From an uncultured Prevotellaceae bacterium (GTDB lineage: Bacteria > Bacteroidota > Bacteroidia > Bacteroidales > Bacteroidaceae): DNA of 64,000 bases. Position numbers and translations under genes: made by a program. The number at the start of each line of letters is the position of its first letter. The stretch's first letter is position 1. The notes below the pieces were generated by a model, which was given only the letters and a program-made list of their open reading frames with translations, was not told where the DNA came from and did not search any database. The stretch lies in contig CAMKTJ010000001.1 of NCBI GenBank assembly GCA_946415645.1, forward strand, positions 62,001-126,000, written 5' to 3'. Below, piece after piece: positions 8,802 to 17,311 of this stretch.

Positions 8802-9376
8802 AGCGCATCTGTATCTATTGCTCCAGTAGCACAAAGATTGACGACTGCTACTTCCGTGATGCCTATAAACTGGGTCAGCTTATGGCTGCCCAGGGTATAG
8901 CTGTTGTCAATGGTGCCGGTAGCATGGGACTGATGCAGGCTTCAACAGACGGATGCATGGAGGCAGGAGGTGAGGCTATAGGCATCATCCCCTCCTTTAT
9001 GATAAAGGAAGGCTGGTGTCATCAGGGAATGACACAGATTGTGGAGACCCCTGATATGCATATTCGTCAGCAGAAAATGGCAGAGTTGAGTGATGCTGCC
9101 ATTATCCTGCCTGGCGGGTGCGGTACCTTTGCGGAACTGATGGAACTCATCACGTGGAAGCAACTGGGTCTTTACCTGAAGCCTATTGTCATCCTGAATA
9201 CCAATGGGTACTACGATTCCCTGTTGCAGGCACTGCAGCAAGCAGCCGAGCAGAACTTCATGCGTCAGCAGCATACCGCCATTTGGCGTGTTGCCGAGAC
9301 TCCTGAGGAAGCCTTGAAAATGGTTTTGGAAACACCCCTTTGGGATACCAGCATACGCAGATTTGCAGCCATATGA
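8789..9376 (+). CDS. LOG-family nucleoside-monophosphate phosphoribohydrolase (TIGR00730)
   Basis: A 195-aa Rossmann-like protein of the LOG/lysine-decarboxylase-like family. In other organisms such proteins release bases from nucleoside 5'-monophosphates, including cytokinin precursors. The diagnostic [16 protein letters not shown] (PGGxGTxxE) is at about 112-127, with [11 protein letters not shown] near residue 40. The start ATG at 8789 ([14 protein letters not shown]) is chosen over a more upstream frame opening because that would lie deep inside metK; the 13-bp overlap with metK suggests translational coupling. The physiological substrate is unknown. Confidence 0.88.
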   Translation: MPEVKRICIYCSSSTKIDDCYFRDAYKLGQLMAAQGIAVVNGAGSMGLMQASTDGCMEAGGEAIGIIPSFMIKEGWCHQGMTQIVETPDMHIRQQKMAELSDAAIILPGGCGTFAELMELITWKQLGLYLKPIVILNTNGYYDSLLQALQQAAEQNFMRQQHTAIWRVAETPEEALKMVLETPLWDTSIRRFAAI

Positions 9377-10206
9377 CAGAACTCCCGTGTGATACCATCA
9401 GCATCCTTGCAGCAGATACCGTTGCCACTCAGGAAGAGACTCCCGCTCCTTTCTACGAGAATCTGGGTTTCTTCCAGGGTGATTCTCTGATGCACCCTGA
9501 GGTAAAGATGGGTCACATAGGATTTGAGGGCGTACTCAGACCCTATCAGTTGTGGCGCGATGATTGGGTAACAGTGTCTGTCCTGTTGTGCTTTGTTCTT
9601 CTGGTGCTGGCACAGAAGAATATCAGAACCTATGTGGTTGCACAGGCAAAGGAATTCTTCTTCCCTTCCAAAAACGTCACCAAAAAGGAGAAAGTCAGCA
9701 ACAATTCAGAGCGATTCATCCCCTTGTTGCTGATGCTGGTAATAAGTATCATGGGTGGTTTGGGTGTTTATATGTACACGCAGAGTCTGCAACATCTCTT
9801 CTTGGGGCAGAAATCACCTTATCTGCTGATAGGTTTATATATGGGCGTTTGGGTTGCATATTTTATCTTAAAGAAGATATTGTCGAGTTTTGTTAATTGG
9901 ATTTTTTTTGACAAAAAGAAAATTGGAGTTTGGAAAAAATCCAATTTATTCCTGTTTTCTGTTGAGGCGTTGCTGATTTTCCCAATTATAATTATTACCA
10001 TATATTTAAATCTTCCACCTTACATTCCGCTATGGATTACCCTAATTATAGCACTTCTTATCAAAATCTTACATCTATACAAAACTTTTCTAATCTTTTT
10101 CCCTAAAATCTATGGCACTTTGCATTTAATTGTGTACTTTTGCACCCTTGAAATCATGCCATTACTGGCTGTCTTTATGGCACTGAAAAGAGTGACTAAC
10201 GTATAG
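9373..10206 (+). CDS. DUF4271 family integral membrane protein
   Basis: A 277-aa membrane protein with a soluble N-terminal segment of about 65 residues and roughly six to seven hydrophobic helices, matching the Bacteroidetes family DUF4271. Function is unknown; the family is usually found next to hemD and rnpA as here. The start at 9373 overlaps the LOG stop as ATGA. From about 9830 onwards base use shifts sharply to AT-rich codons with many Lys, Ile and Phe residues, unlike the GC-richer first half, although the frame stays intact. The last membrane segment ends 22 bases before hemD. Confidence 0.8.
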   Translation: MTELPCDTISILAADTVATQEETPAPFYENLGFFQGDSLMHPEVKMGHIGFEGVLRPYQLWRDDWVTVSVLLCFVLLVLAQKNIRTYVVAQAKEFFFPSKNVTKKEKVSNNSERFIPLLLMLVISIMGGLGVYMYTQSLQHLFLGQKSPYLLIGLYMGVWVAYFILKKILSSFVNWIFFDKKKIGVWKKSNLFLFSVEALLIFPIIIITIYLNLPPYIPLWITLIIALLIKILHLYKTFLIFFPKIYGTLHLIVYFCTLEIMPLLAVFMALKRVTNV

Positions 10207-10228
10207 GTAGTAAAATTCTAGGACAATT

Positions 10229-10978
10229 ATGATAAAGAAGATACTGGTATCACAGCCCAAGCCCTCTTCAGAAAGATCTCCTTATTACGACATTGCAGAG
10301 CGTATGAATGTGGAGATTGTATTCCGCCCTTTTATTAAGGTGCAAGGTATTACGCCAAAGGAATTCCGTGCACAGAAAATCTCTATTTTGGACCACACGG
10401 CAGTTGTTTTCACCTCAAGGCACGCCATTGACCATTTCTTTACCCTGTGTAAGGAGATGCGTGTTGCCATTCCCGAGGATATGAAGTATTTCTGTATCAC
10501 GGAGACCGTTGCACTCTATATTCAGAAGTATGTGCAGTATCGCAAGCGCAAAATATTCTTTGGTGAGACAGGTAAGATTGATGACCTGGTTCCCTTGATG
10601 GCTAAGCATAAGACTGAGAAGTATTTCATCCCTACCAGCGATGTTCATACCAGCCAGTTCGGTGAGATGCTCGATGCCAAGAAGCTTGTTCACTCAGAAG
10701 GTATCATGTACCGTACTGTAAGTAACGACTTCCAGGAAGGTGAGCCCTTTGATTATGACCTGCTGATTTTCTTCAGCCCCAGCGGTATTCAGGCCCTGCT
10801 GAAGAACTTCCCCAACTTCAAGCAAGACAAGATTTCCATTGGTACATTTGGTCCTGCTACCGCAAAAGCTGTTCAGGATGCCGGTCTTCGTCTTGACTTC
10901 GGAGCCCCCTCACCAGAATACCCAAGCATCACCTCTGCTCTTGCTGCGTATGTGAAGAAGGTAAATGGAATCGATTAA
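10229..10978 (+). CDS. hemD: Uroporphyrinogen-III synthase HemD
   Basis: A 249-aa protein fitting the HemD family, which closes and rearranges hydroxymethylbilane to uroporphyrinogen III in heme synthesis. Sequence conservation in this family is low; supporting segments are VVFTSRHAIDHFF, YFCITETVALYIQKYV, LLIFFSPSGIQALLKNF and IGTFGPATAKAVQDAGL. The Bacteroidetes form is known to lie upstream of rnpA and yidD, as it does here. The 3' end overlaps rnpA by 14 bases. No other heme genes are in the window. Confidence 0.87.
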   Translation: MIKKILVSQPKPSSERSPYYDIAERMNVEIVFRPFIKVQGITPKEFRAQKISILDHTAVVFTSRHAIDHFFTLCKEMRVAIPEDMKYFCITETVALYIQKYVQYRKRKIFFGETGKIDDLVPLMAKHKTEKYFIPTSDVHTSQFGEMLDAKKLVHSEGIMYRTVSNDFQEGEPFDYDLLIFFSPSGIQALLKNFPNFKQDKISIGTFGPATAKAVQDAGLRLDFGAPSPEYPSITSALAAYVKKVNGID

Positions 10979-11360
10979 AGAACGTTTTACACTACCCAAA
11001 GAAGAACGTCTATGCAGCCGTAAAGCTCTGGAGGAGCTCTTCGAGGGAAGTAACAAATCTATTATGGCCTACCCCATAAGGGTAGTGTTCCAGAAAACTG
11101 AAGAGACAGGAACCCGTATAATGGTTTCTGTCTCTAAACGCTTTTTTAAACGTGCCGTTAAGCGCAACAGGATAAAGCGCCAGTTGCGTGAAGCCTATCG
11201 CCTGAACAAACATATCCTGAAACCCACAACTGGAGGTCTAAATATAGCTTTCCTATGGGTCAGTAATGACCTAATCCCTACCCAGAAGGTGATGGAAAGG
11301 ATGCAGAACCTTCTAACTAAGATTAATGAATCCGTTACAGATACTCCGCCCTCTGTCTGA
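10965..11360 (+). CDS. rnpA: Ribonuclease P protein component RnpA
   Basis: A 131-aa basic protein that assists the RNase P RNA in trimming the 5' leader of tRNA precursors. The RNR signature [21 protein letters not shown] is clear at about residues 61-81 and is preceded by [12 protein letters not shown]. It begins inside hemD (14-bp overlap) and its end overlaps yidD by 35 bp, the compact arrangement seen in many bacteria. rpmH and dnaA are not adjacent, as usual in Bacteroidales. Confidence 0.95.
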   Translation: MESIKERFTLPKEERLCSRKALEELFEGSNKSIMAYPIRVVFQKTEETGTRIMVSVSKRFFKRAVKRNRIKRQLREAYRLNKHILKPTTGGLNIAFLWVSNDLIPTQKVMERMQNLLTKINESVTDTPPSV

Positions 11361-11574
11361 GGTTCTGGCCAAGATACTGATACTGCCCATACGGTTCTAT
11401 CAGAAATTCATCTCGCCGCTTACTCCCCCTTCCTGTAGGTTCACTCCCACATGTAGCCAGTATGCCATAGAGGCGCTACGCAAACACGGGCCTATCAAGG
11501 GCATGTATCTTGCCATCAGAAGAATCCTACGCTGCCATCCTTGGGGCGGTTCCGGATATGACCCAGTACCATGA
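11326..11574 (+). CDS. yidD: Membrane protein insertion efficiency factor YidD
   Basis: An 82-aa protein of the YidD family, which improves YidC-dependent membrane insertion. The core [24 protein letters not shown] and the C-terminal [14 protein letters not shown] are diagnostic, and an amphipathic N-terminal helix precedes them. It overlaps rnpA by 35 bp and its TGA overlaps the next ATG by four bases, so the unit is likely translated in a coupled way. Confidence 0.95.
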   Translation: MNPLQILRPLSEVLAKILILPIRFYQKFISPLTPPSCRFTPTCSQYAIEALRKHGPIKGMYLAIRRILRCHPWGGSGYDPVP

Positions 11575-12068
11575 CAATCCCCTACATCAACTTTCATACG
11601 CATCACCCAGTCTATGAAAACGAGTTATCATTAGGCTGCGAGGAATACGGAATGGACCGCAGATGGGAAACTCCTCTGCCTGAACAGGAGGCTGCTTTCC
11701 GTAAGCACGTCCTGGAGAGTGAACAGAATGGAAAGCCCTTGGTGATTCATTGTGTAAGGACTTTGGAGGATATCCTGCGCATTCGCAAGGAGATGCAACC
11801 CCTTCAGCCTTGGATTATGCATGGCTTCAGAGGTAAGCCACAGCAGTTGCAGTCGCTCCTCTCGGCTGGGATATACGTATCCTTTGGATTACACTATAAT
11901 AAAGAGAGTCTGATGCTATGTCCCTTGGAAATGATGTTCCTTGAGACGGACGACATAGCTACGCCCATAGAACCTCTATATAAAGAGGTAGCTCAGCTGA
12001 AGGGAATCTCCGAAGTGACATTAAGAAAGAAAATATGGGAAAATGCCCGCCATTTATATCACATTTAA
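11571..12068 (+). CDS. TatD-like metal-dependent hydrolase, short form
   Basis: A 165-aa protein of the TatD DNase-like family. It retains INFHTHHP at the start (metal-binding HxH), an EEYGMDR segment equivalent to the family's GEIGLDR, IHCVRT, MHGFRG, and a late LETDD motif. Members are usually 200-265 aa; the segment that normally holds the SxGIHPW motif, between the HTH and the GEIGLDR-like parts, is missing, so residues 12-22 join the two directly. Whether it is still an active nuclease is unclear. It overlaps yidD by ATGA and is the last gene of the metK group. Confidence 0.75.
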   Translation: MTIPYINFHTHHPVYENELSLGCEEYGMDRRWETPLPEQEAAFRKHVLESEQNGKPLVIHCVRTLEDILRIRKEMQPLQPWIMHGFRGKPQQLQSLLSAGIYVSFGLHYNKESLMLCPLEMMFLETDDIATPIEPLYKEVAQLKGISEVTLRKKIWENARHLYHI

Positions 12069-12073
12069 GCAAA

Positions 12074-12101
12074 ATTCTCAATTCTCAATTCTCAATTCTC
12101 A
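12074..12101 (+). repeat. Heptamer array ATTCTCA x4
   Basis: Four perfect tandem copies of ATTCTCA start six bases after the tatD-like stop and lie just before the next promoter. Confidence 0.9.
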
Positions 12102-12112
12102 ATTAATATTTG

Positions 12113-12120
12113 TATTTTTG
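12113..12120 (+). promoter_or_regulatory. -7 promoter box of the CoA-transferase gene
   Basis: TATTTTTG fits TAnnTTTG, followed by GCAC and an AT-rich leader of about 45 bases to the ATG at 12172. Confidence 0.5.
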
Positions 12121-12171
12121 CACGAAAATAAAATTTGCTCGAAAATATTAACAAAATAAGCAGATAGAAAT

Positions 12172-13683
12172 ATGGAATTCAACAAGATTACTGCTGCTGA
12201 GGCAGCAGCCCTTATCCAGAACGGACAGACAATAGGTCTGAGTGGTTTTACGCCTGCTGGTGTTCCTAAGTGTACTCCTGCAGAGATAGCAAAGAAGGCT
12301 GAGGCTGAGCATGCTGCCGGTCGTCCCTTCAAGATCAGCATCTTCACAGGTGCCAGCACAGGTCAGAGCTGCGATGGTGCTTTGGCTAATGCGCAGGCTA
12401 TTGACTTCCGTGCTCCCTATACTACCAATCCTGATTTCCGCAAGCATGTAAATCTTAATGAACTGCATTATTCCGACCTCAACCTCTCTAACATGGCTAC
12501 CCAGATTCGTCAGGGTTACCTGGGTGATGTTGACTGGGCTATCATAGAGGCTTGTGCCATAGAGAAGGTGGGCAACAAATGCCACATCTATCTGACAGCT
12601 GCCGGTGGTATCAGCCCCACTGTTTGTCGTTTGGCTAAGAATGGTATCATCATCGAGCTGAATGCCTTCCACAGTGCCGATAGTAAGGGTATCCATGATG
12701 TTTACGAGATTGAGGATCACCCCTTCCGTAAGCCCATTAATATCTGCAAGGCAACAGACCGCATTGGTAAGCCTTATGTAGAGGTAGATGCCGACCGCAT
12801 TGTTGGTGTTATAGAGTGTGATGTACCCGATGAGGCTCGTGCCTTCAAGGATGCCGACCCCATTACTACTCAGATTGGTCAGAACGTGGCCGACTTCCTG
12901 CTTCACAACCTGAGGTCAGGTCTTATCCCCAAGAGCTTCCTCAACTTGCAGAGTGGTGTAGGTAGTGGTGCCAATGCTGTATTGGGTGCCCTGGGTCAGT
13001 GCCCTGAGGTTCCCGACTTCCACATCTATACTGAGGTGCTTCAGGATGCTCCTGTTGGTCTGATGAAGCAGGGTCGTGTGCTAAGTGCTTCTGCCTGCTC
13101 ACTGACCGTTACCAACGAGTGCCTGAAGGATATCTATGCCAATATGGACTTCTTCAAGGACAAGCTGGTGCTCCGTCCTTCTGAGATCAGCAACAGCCCC
13201 GAGGTTATCTCACGCATTGGTGTTTGTGCTCTGAATACAGCCATCGAGTGCGACCTCTACGGCCATGTTAACTCTACCAAGATCTGTGGTACCAAGATGA
13301 TGAACGGTATTGGCGGTTCTGCCGACTTCACCACATCTGCCTACCTCTCTATCTTCACCTGTGGTTCAACTACCAAGGGTGGTGCTATCTCCAGCATCGT
13401 TCCCTTCGCCAGTCACATCGACCACACCAACCACTACATTGATGCTGTCATCACAGAGTACGGTGTAGCCGACCTGCGTCACAAGAGCGATATGCAGAAG
13501 GCCGAGGAGCTTATCAAGGTGGCACATCCTGACTATCGCCCCATGCTTCAGGACTACCTGAAATATGCTGCCAAGAAGGGTGGACACACACATCATGAGT
13601 TGGCTGCTGCCTTCGCCATGCATGACACCTTCCTGCGTAAGGGTGATATGCGTCTGACAGACCTTGCAGAGTACATTAAGTAA
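12172..13683 (+). CDS. Acetyl-CoA hydrolase/transferase family protein, probable succinyl-CoA:acetate (or propionate) CoA-transferase
   Basis: A 503-aa class I CoA-transferase of the AarC/Cat1 type, probably moving CoA between succinyl-CoA and acetate or propionate in fermentation. The likely catalytic glutamate is E288 in YTEVLQDA, close to Glu294 of AarC, and glycine-rich CoA-binding stretches GVGSGANAVLGALG and MMNGIGGSADF are present. C-terminal ITEYGVADLRHKS is typical. It has its own promoter and a strong downstream terminator, so it is a single-gene unit. In succinate/propionate-producing Bacteroidales such an enzyme links the succinate branch to acetate formation; the exact acyl partner cannot be read from sequence. 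Confidence 0.9.
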   Translation: MEFNKITAAEAAALIQNGQTIGLSGFTPAGVPKCTPAEIAKKAEAEHAAGRPFKISIFTGASTGQSCDGALANAQAIDFRAPYTTNPDFRKHVNLNELHYSDLNLSNMATQIRQGYLGDVDWAIIEACAIEKVGNKCHIYLTAAGGISPTVCRLAKNGIIIELNAFHSADSKGIHDVYEIEDHPFRKPINICKATDRIGKPYVEVDADRIVGVIECDVPDEARAFKDADPITTQIGQNVADFLLHNLRSGLIPKSFLNLQSGVGSGANAVLGALGQCPEVPDFHIYTEVLQDAPVGLMKQGRVLSASACSLTVTNECLKDIYANMDFFKDKLVLRPSEISNSPEVISRIGVCALNTAIECDLYGHVNSTKICGTKMMNGIGGSADFTTSAYLSIFTCGSTTKGGAISSIVPFASHIDHTNHYIDAVITEYGVADLRHKSDMQKAEELIKVAHPDYRPMLQDYLKYAAKKGGHTHHELAAAFAMHDTFLRKGDMRLTDLAEYIK

Positions 13684-13742
13684 GAGAAAAATTAAAAGAG
13701 AAAAGATAAAAGTTAAATACTATCTCACTCTTGAGTTAAAGA

Positions 13743-13784
13743 GAACCCCGAAAGTTGGATAAGACTTCCGGGGTTCACTTTTTT
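13743..13784 (+). terminator. Rho-independent terminator after the CoA-transferase gene
   Basis: GAACCCCGAAAGT (13743-13755) pairs with ACTTCCGGGGTTC (13764-13776) with one mismatch, and a T-run follows (13779-13784). Confidence 0.9.
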
Positions 13785-13808
13785 GCGACTAAACAGATTG
13801 TTTAGGAA

Positions 13809-15143
13809 TTATATTTTCAGCGAGCTTAGGTCGAACTGGAAAATGACATTCTGGTCTGTTAAGCCCACCAGTACATTGTCAACTAACTCGGCCTGTATGA
13901 TAGGTTCGCTGAAGTGTAGAAGAATATTGCCATCTAAGTCAATAATGTAAAAGTCCTTGTCACAGAATATAAGACTATGAGTCTTGGATAGCTTTCGGTA
14001 CGTTTCGTAAACGTCGTTTCTTTTTTTCCTCTTCAGTTTGCCCATCTCTTTATAAGTCATTTTACGAGGAGTAAAGCATTGCTTGTCCGCTTCTTTCATA
14101 TAACAATCTACATGGTAATCCTCATCCTTCAAATTCTTTCTCTCTGAGAGTTCTGTTCCGTCTTTGCGGTCAAAGCGCATTTCGTAAGGCTTCGTGTCGC
14201 AATAGTAATAACCATATATGTTTTTCCCATACCCTGTATTCTCAAAGAAAAGGGTGTCATTCTGAATATAAAGGTATGAAAAAGAAGCTTTCTTGGGTAG
14301 TTCCTGTTCCCAAATGGGATGCAGATTATAATCCAGACAATACAGGCTGCTGCGGTCAGCATAGTAAATATGGTTATCATCAATACAGAAGTTGGAATTA
14401 AGCTGATAGAAGTTTGAATCCCCATTCGGAGAGTAGTAAGTGACAAAACCTGTTCCAGTCGCCATTGCAAGCCCAATTCCAATAGCACTTCCTAATGCAG
14501 CTATCCATGCTCCCTTATTATTTTGGTGAATGTTTTCCACATCAAAGCTGGACATTTCTCCTGTATGGGCATTCAGTTTGAAAATCTTGTCAGAAGAGAT
14601 TAGCATATTCCCGTTATCAAACGAAAGCATTTCCCTCCAACCGCCTTTCCGGGAAATATCGACAATCCACAGATACTCTCCCTTTTTCATGGATATACCA
14701 TTTAGCTTGTCGGATTTGGCTGAAGGATAACCAAGCACTACGCTATCTCGCACGTCAGCATAAAACGGTTGGAACCCTTTCTTCTCCCAGCATATATCTC
14801 CTTCTTCGTTCAAGAAGTATGTCTTCTTATCGCTGTATAATATAACGCCCAGGCGCGTAGCAATATAATAGTCCTTGGAAAAGTCTACGTCAGTTGTCCA
14901 CTTCATCCGGTGCTCTGAAATATCATAGAGGCCTAATTCCTGCTGTTCGGAAGCTTTCCTATCCCCAATCCTTATGCATAGCTGAGGTTTCCCTTGCACA
15001 GGGGTAAAACCATTAATGTGCTTCCCATAGAAATGTTTCTCTACTTTGAATTCCGTTCCATCTGCCAACGTACCTATGCTAATAGAGTCCTTGCCGTATA
15101 CTGATGTTGCTAGGATTAATGCAACAAGAAGAATCTTTTTCAT
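13809..15143 (-). CDS. Exported beta-propeller-like protein of unknown function
   Basis: A 444-aa protein with a signal peptide (MKKILLVALILATSVYG). The body consists of repeated blade-like strands of the PQQ/WD type, for example ELGLYDISEHRMKWTTDVDF, GDICWEKKGFQPFYADV, SSLYCLDYNLHPIWEQELP and KDFYIIDLDGNILLHFSEP, each ending in a Trp/Asp-containing turn. A glycine/alanine-rich hydrophobic stretch (about residues 214-230) interrupts the propeller. The start at 15143 is preferred because it gives the signal peptide and lies downstream of a TATCTTTG box; the frame could extend to 15182 but would cross it. I cannot assign a substrate or pathway. Confidence 0.7.
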   Translation of the reverse strand: MKKILLVALILATSVYGKDSISIGTLADGTEFKVEKHFYGKHINGFTPVQGKPQLCIRIGDRKASEQQELGLYDISEHRMKWTTDVDFSKDYYIATRLGVILYSDKKTYFLNEEGDICWEKKGFQPFYADVRDSVVLGYPSAKSDKLNGISMKKGEYLWIVDISRKGGWREMLSFDNGNMLISSDKIFKLNAHTGEMSSFDVENIHQNNKGAWIAALGSAIGIGLAMATGTGFVTYYSPNGDSNFYQLNSNFCIDDNHIYYADRSSLYCLDYNLHPIWEQELPKKASFSYLYIQNDTLFFENTGYGKNIYGYYYCDTKPYEMRFDRKDGTELSERKNLKDEDYHVDCYMKEADKQCFTPRKMTYKEMGKLKRKKRNDVYETYRKLSKTHSLIFCDKDFYIIDLDGNILLHFSEPIIQAELVDNVLVGLTDQNVIFQFDLSSLKI

Positions 15144-15179
15144 ATCTTTACTAATACCAAATCTTTTAGATTTATCGTA

Positions 15180-15187
15180 CAAAGATA
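15180..15187 (-). promoter_or_regulatory. -7 promoter box of the beta-propeller gene
   Basis: Minus-strand TATCTTTG fits TAnnTTTG and lies 37 bases before the chosen start at 15143. Confidence 0.5.
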
Positions 15188-15358
15188 CGAATGTTCCTCT
15201 AAAAACTATAGAATCTCTCCCTTTAAATTTTCTTAAAAAGATGTTGCCGCATCAAAAATCGTTCTGGCATATATCCCCTTTGTGTTTTTCATCTACTCCG
15301 ACCTGACTGGCGATCAGGCCGAACTAAACGGACAGTCAGCTCCGGGCTGTCTACCATG

Positions 15359-15424
15359 CCCCTTGCTACTCCCTTGCTACCCCCTTGCTACTCCCTTGCT
15401 ACTCCCTTCCTACCCCCTTGCTAC
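15359..15424 (+). repeat. Tandem array of a 12-13-bp unit, CCCTTGCTACTC type
   Basis: About five to six imperfect copies of CCCTTGCTACTC/CCCCTTGCTACC follow one another without spacers. Units are too short and spacer-free for CRISPR. Confidence 0.85.
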
Positions 15425-15702
15425 AAAGGAAAGTAATGGAACACCTAAGGAGGAGTAAAGGACCACTAAAAGAGGGTTCCCAGGGCTTTCATTTGTTACC
15501 TCCCCGAGCCTACACGTGTAGACTCCTAGGGTTAGCACGTGCAGACTCCGGAGGCTGCAAACATTATACCCTAGTAAAGCAACACGGCCTTTCTCTCACA
15601 ACGATACGGAATACAAACACAGGCAAAAGTACCCAGGGAGTACCGCCGGGTTACCTCTAGGTTCAAAAACAAAGGGGTAAACGCTCGTTTTATGGGTTGC
15701 GG

Positions 15703-15737
15703 ATGCACTATGCACTATGAACTATGCACTATGAACT
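15703..15737 (+). repeat. Heptamer array ATGCACT/ATGAACT x5
   Basis: Five consecutive heptamers alternate between ATGCACT and ATGAACT, ending nine bases before the trkH stop codon. Confidence 0.9.
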
Positions 15738-15746
15738 GTTCCCTCG

Positions 15747-17219
15747 TCACTTCCTTTCCTTCCAGAAGCTGGGCATGAAGAGGAAGAGGATGGTGAAGAT
15801 TTCCAAACGGCCTATTAGCATATAGGCACTCATGAGCCATTTTCCTGCTGCGGGTACATTGGCAAAGTTGCTGGCGGGACCTGTAGCGCCTGTGGCAGGA
15901 CCGACATTGCTAAGCATACTGATACTACTGCCCAAGGCAGTATCTACGTCGGCACCCAACAGGCTGTAGCAAAGCATGGCTATTACCACCAGAATAATAT
16001 AAAGGTATACAAATGCCAAAGCCCTACGGACTCTGTCATCGGGAACAATACGTCCGCTGATTCTGACACCTATCACGGCTCTGGGATGAAGTTGAAGGAC
16101 AAATTCCTTCAGTACGCTCTTGGCACATATCAGTACACGAATCACCTTTATACCGCCGGCTGTACTGCCTGCGCAGGAGCCAATGGTCATAATGACTACG
16201 GTAGGCATCCAGAACGAGGCACCCCAAGCTACATAGTCGAACTTCTGGGCAGCAAAGCCCGTACTGGTCATAACGCTGCTTACATGGAACAGTGCTGAGC
16301 GGAATGTCTCTTCCAATCCTACAGGCAATGTTCCCTCTGCTGTCTTTGGTACAGGGGCAAAGTAGAACAGTAGCATAAAGCCTACCACGGCAAAGGCTAT
16401 GATGGCAAAGAAGGTACGGAACTCCTCGTTCTTGAAGAGTGTGTCGCTCCTCTTGATGCTGAGGTAATAGTAAAGAGAGAAGTTGACGCTACTTGCCAAC
16501 ATAAACAAGCAAGCTACATATTCTATATAAGAACTGTGGAAGAAGGCCATACTCTGGGTATGCGTGCTGAATCCTCCCGTTGCAATAGTGGTAAAAGAGT
16601 GGCAGATAGCATCATACAAGTTCATGGGGCCTATCCAATAGAAGAAAGCGCAGGCAGAGGTCAGGAACAGATAGATAAGCAGCATACGGCGTGCTGTAGC
16701 GCCAATCTTGGGACGTAGTTTGTCCAGGCTTAATCCTGTAACCTCGGCAGAGTAGATATTGCTGTTCCTGAATTCATAAACCGGTATCAAAGCAAAGGAG
16801 AATACCACAATTCCCAAACCACCTATCCATTGTGTAATGGCTCGCCAAAAGAGCAGGGAACGTGGCAGAGCGTCTATGTCATTGATACAGGTGGCTCCCG
16901 TTGTGGTAAAGCCGCTCATGGTCTCGAAGAAGGCGCTGGGCAAGTCCATTCCTGCAATGAAGAGGAACGGCACCATTCCTATCACAGAGAAGATAATCCA
17001 GGAGAGGGCTACAACCAGATAGCTGTCTGAGCGTGTGAAGCGGTCGGACTTCTCCCGTTCCCCCAGATACTTGAAGCAGGAACCCAGCACAAAGGCAAAT
17101 GCTGCCGTACCAAGGAAAACCTTCCAGCAAGGCTCGCAATACAGAAGTGCTACCAAGAGGGAAAGCCCCAGGAAAAGGCTCTCCATCATGATTAGGATTC
17201 CAAAGATGCTCTTCTTCAC
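15747..17219 (-). CDS. trkH: TrkH-family potassium uptake protein
   Basis: A 490-aa integral membrane protein of the TrkH/KtrB superfamily, the K+-translocating subunit. All four pore-loop regions with their key glycines are recognisable: SGFTTTGAT, ATGGFSTH, VMTSTGFAA and NVGPATGATGP. About ten membrane helices surround them. The regulatory TrkA/KtrA subunit is not adjacent in this window, although trkA is often a neighbour. The gene lies downstream of nadB on the same strand, separated by repeats, so independent expression is likely. Confidence 0.93.
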   Translation of the reverse strand: MKKSIFGILIMMESLFLGLSLLVALLYCEPCWKVFLGTAAFAFVLGSCFKYLGEREKSDRFTRSDSYLVVALSWIIFSVIGMVPFLFIAGMDLPSAFFETMSGFTTTGATCINDIDALPRSLLFWRAITQWIGGLGIVVFSFALIPVYEFRNSNIYSAEVTGLSLDKLRPKIGATARRMLLIYLFLTSACAFFYWIGPMNLYDAICHSFTTIATGGFSTHTQSMAFFHSSYIEYVACLFMLASSVNFSLYYYLSIKRSDTLFKNEEFRTFFAIIAFAVVGFMLLFYFAPVPKTAEGTLPVGLEETFRSALFHVSSVMTSTGFAAQKFDYVAWGASFWMPTVVIMTIGSCAGSTAGGIKVIRVLICAKSVLKEFVLQLHPRAVIGVRISGRIVPDDRVRRALAFVYLYIILVVIAMLCYSLLGADVDTALGSSISMLSNVGPATGATGPASNFANVPAAGKWLMSAYMLIGRLEIFTILFLFMPSFWKERK

Positions 17220-17229
17220 TTTTCTTTAG

Positions 17230-17311
17230 TTAACAAGTTGACAAGTTGACGAGTTGACAAGTTTGGGGTTAGCGTAAGACTCCCTCTCCTTCGGGGAGGG
17301 TAGTGGTGGGG
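17230..17311. repeat. Octamer array plus GC-rich palindrome between trkH and nadB
   Basis: Four TTGACAAG-type octamers (17230-17261) are followed by a GC-rich palindrome (17281-17311) in which CCCTCTCC and GGGGAGGG flank TTC, followed by TAGTGGTGGGG. It ends at the nadB stop codon and could act as a bidirectional terminator. Confidence 0.8.

Larger units (their letters stand above)
15188..15746. other. Long non-coding gap with several repeat types
   Basis: No convincing gene. Contents: an imperfect tandem array at 15359-15424, the E-box-like palindrome CTACACGTGTAG (15510-15521) whose flank CACGTGTAGACTCC recurs as CACGTGCAGACTCC at 15536-15549, and five heptamer units at 15703-15737. A 91-codon open frame through the array (15385-15660) is not credible. 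Confidence 0.6.

Noticed and set aside
12148-12906. 252-codon minus-strand frame
   Set aside because: Antisense shadow of the CoA-transferase gene.
15359-15424. CRISPR array
   Set aside because: Units of 12-13 bp follow directly without unique spacers, and no cas genes are near.
15385-15660. 91-codon plus-strand frame
   Set aside because: Runs through a tandem array and a palindrome region; no start signal, no family similarity, odd composition.
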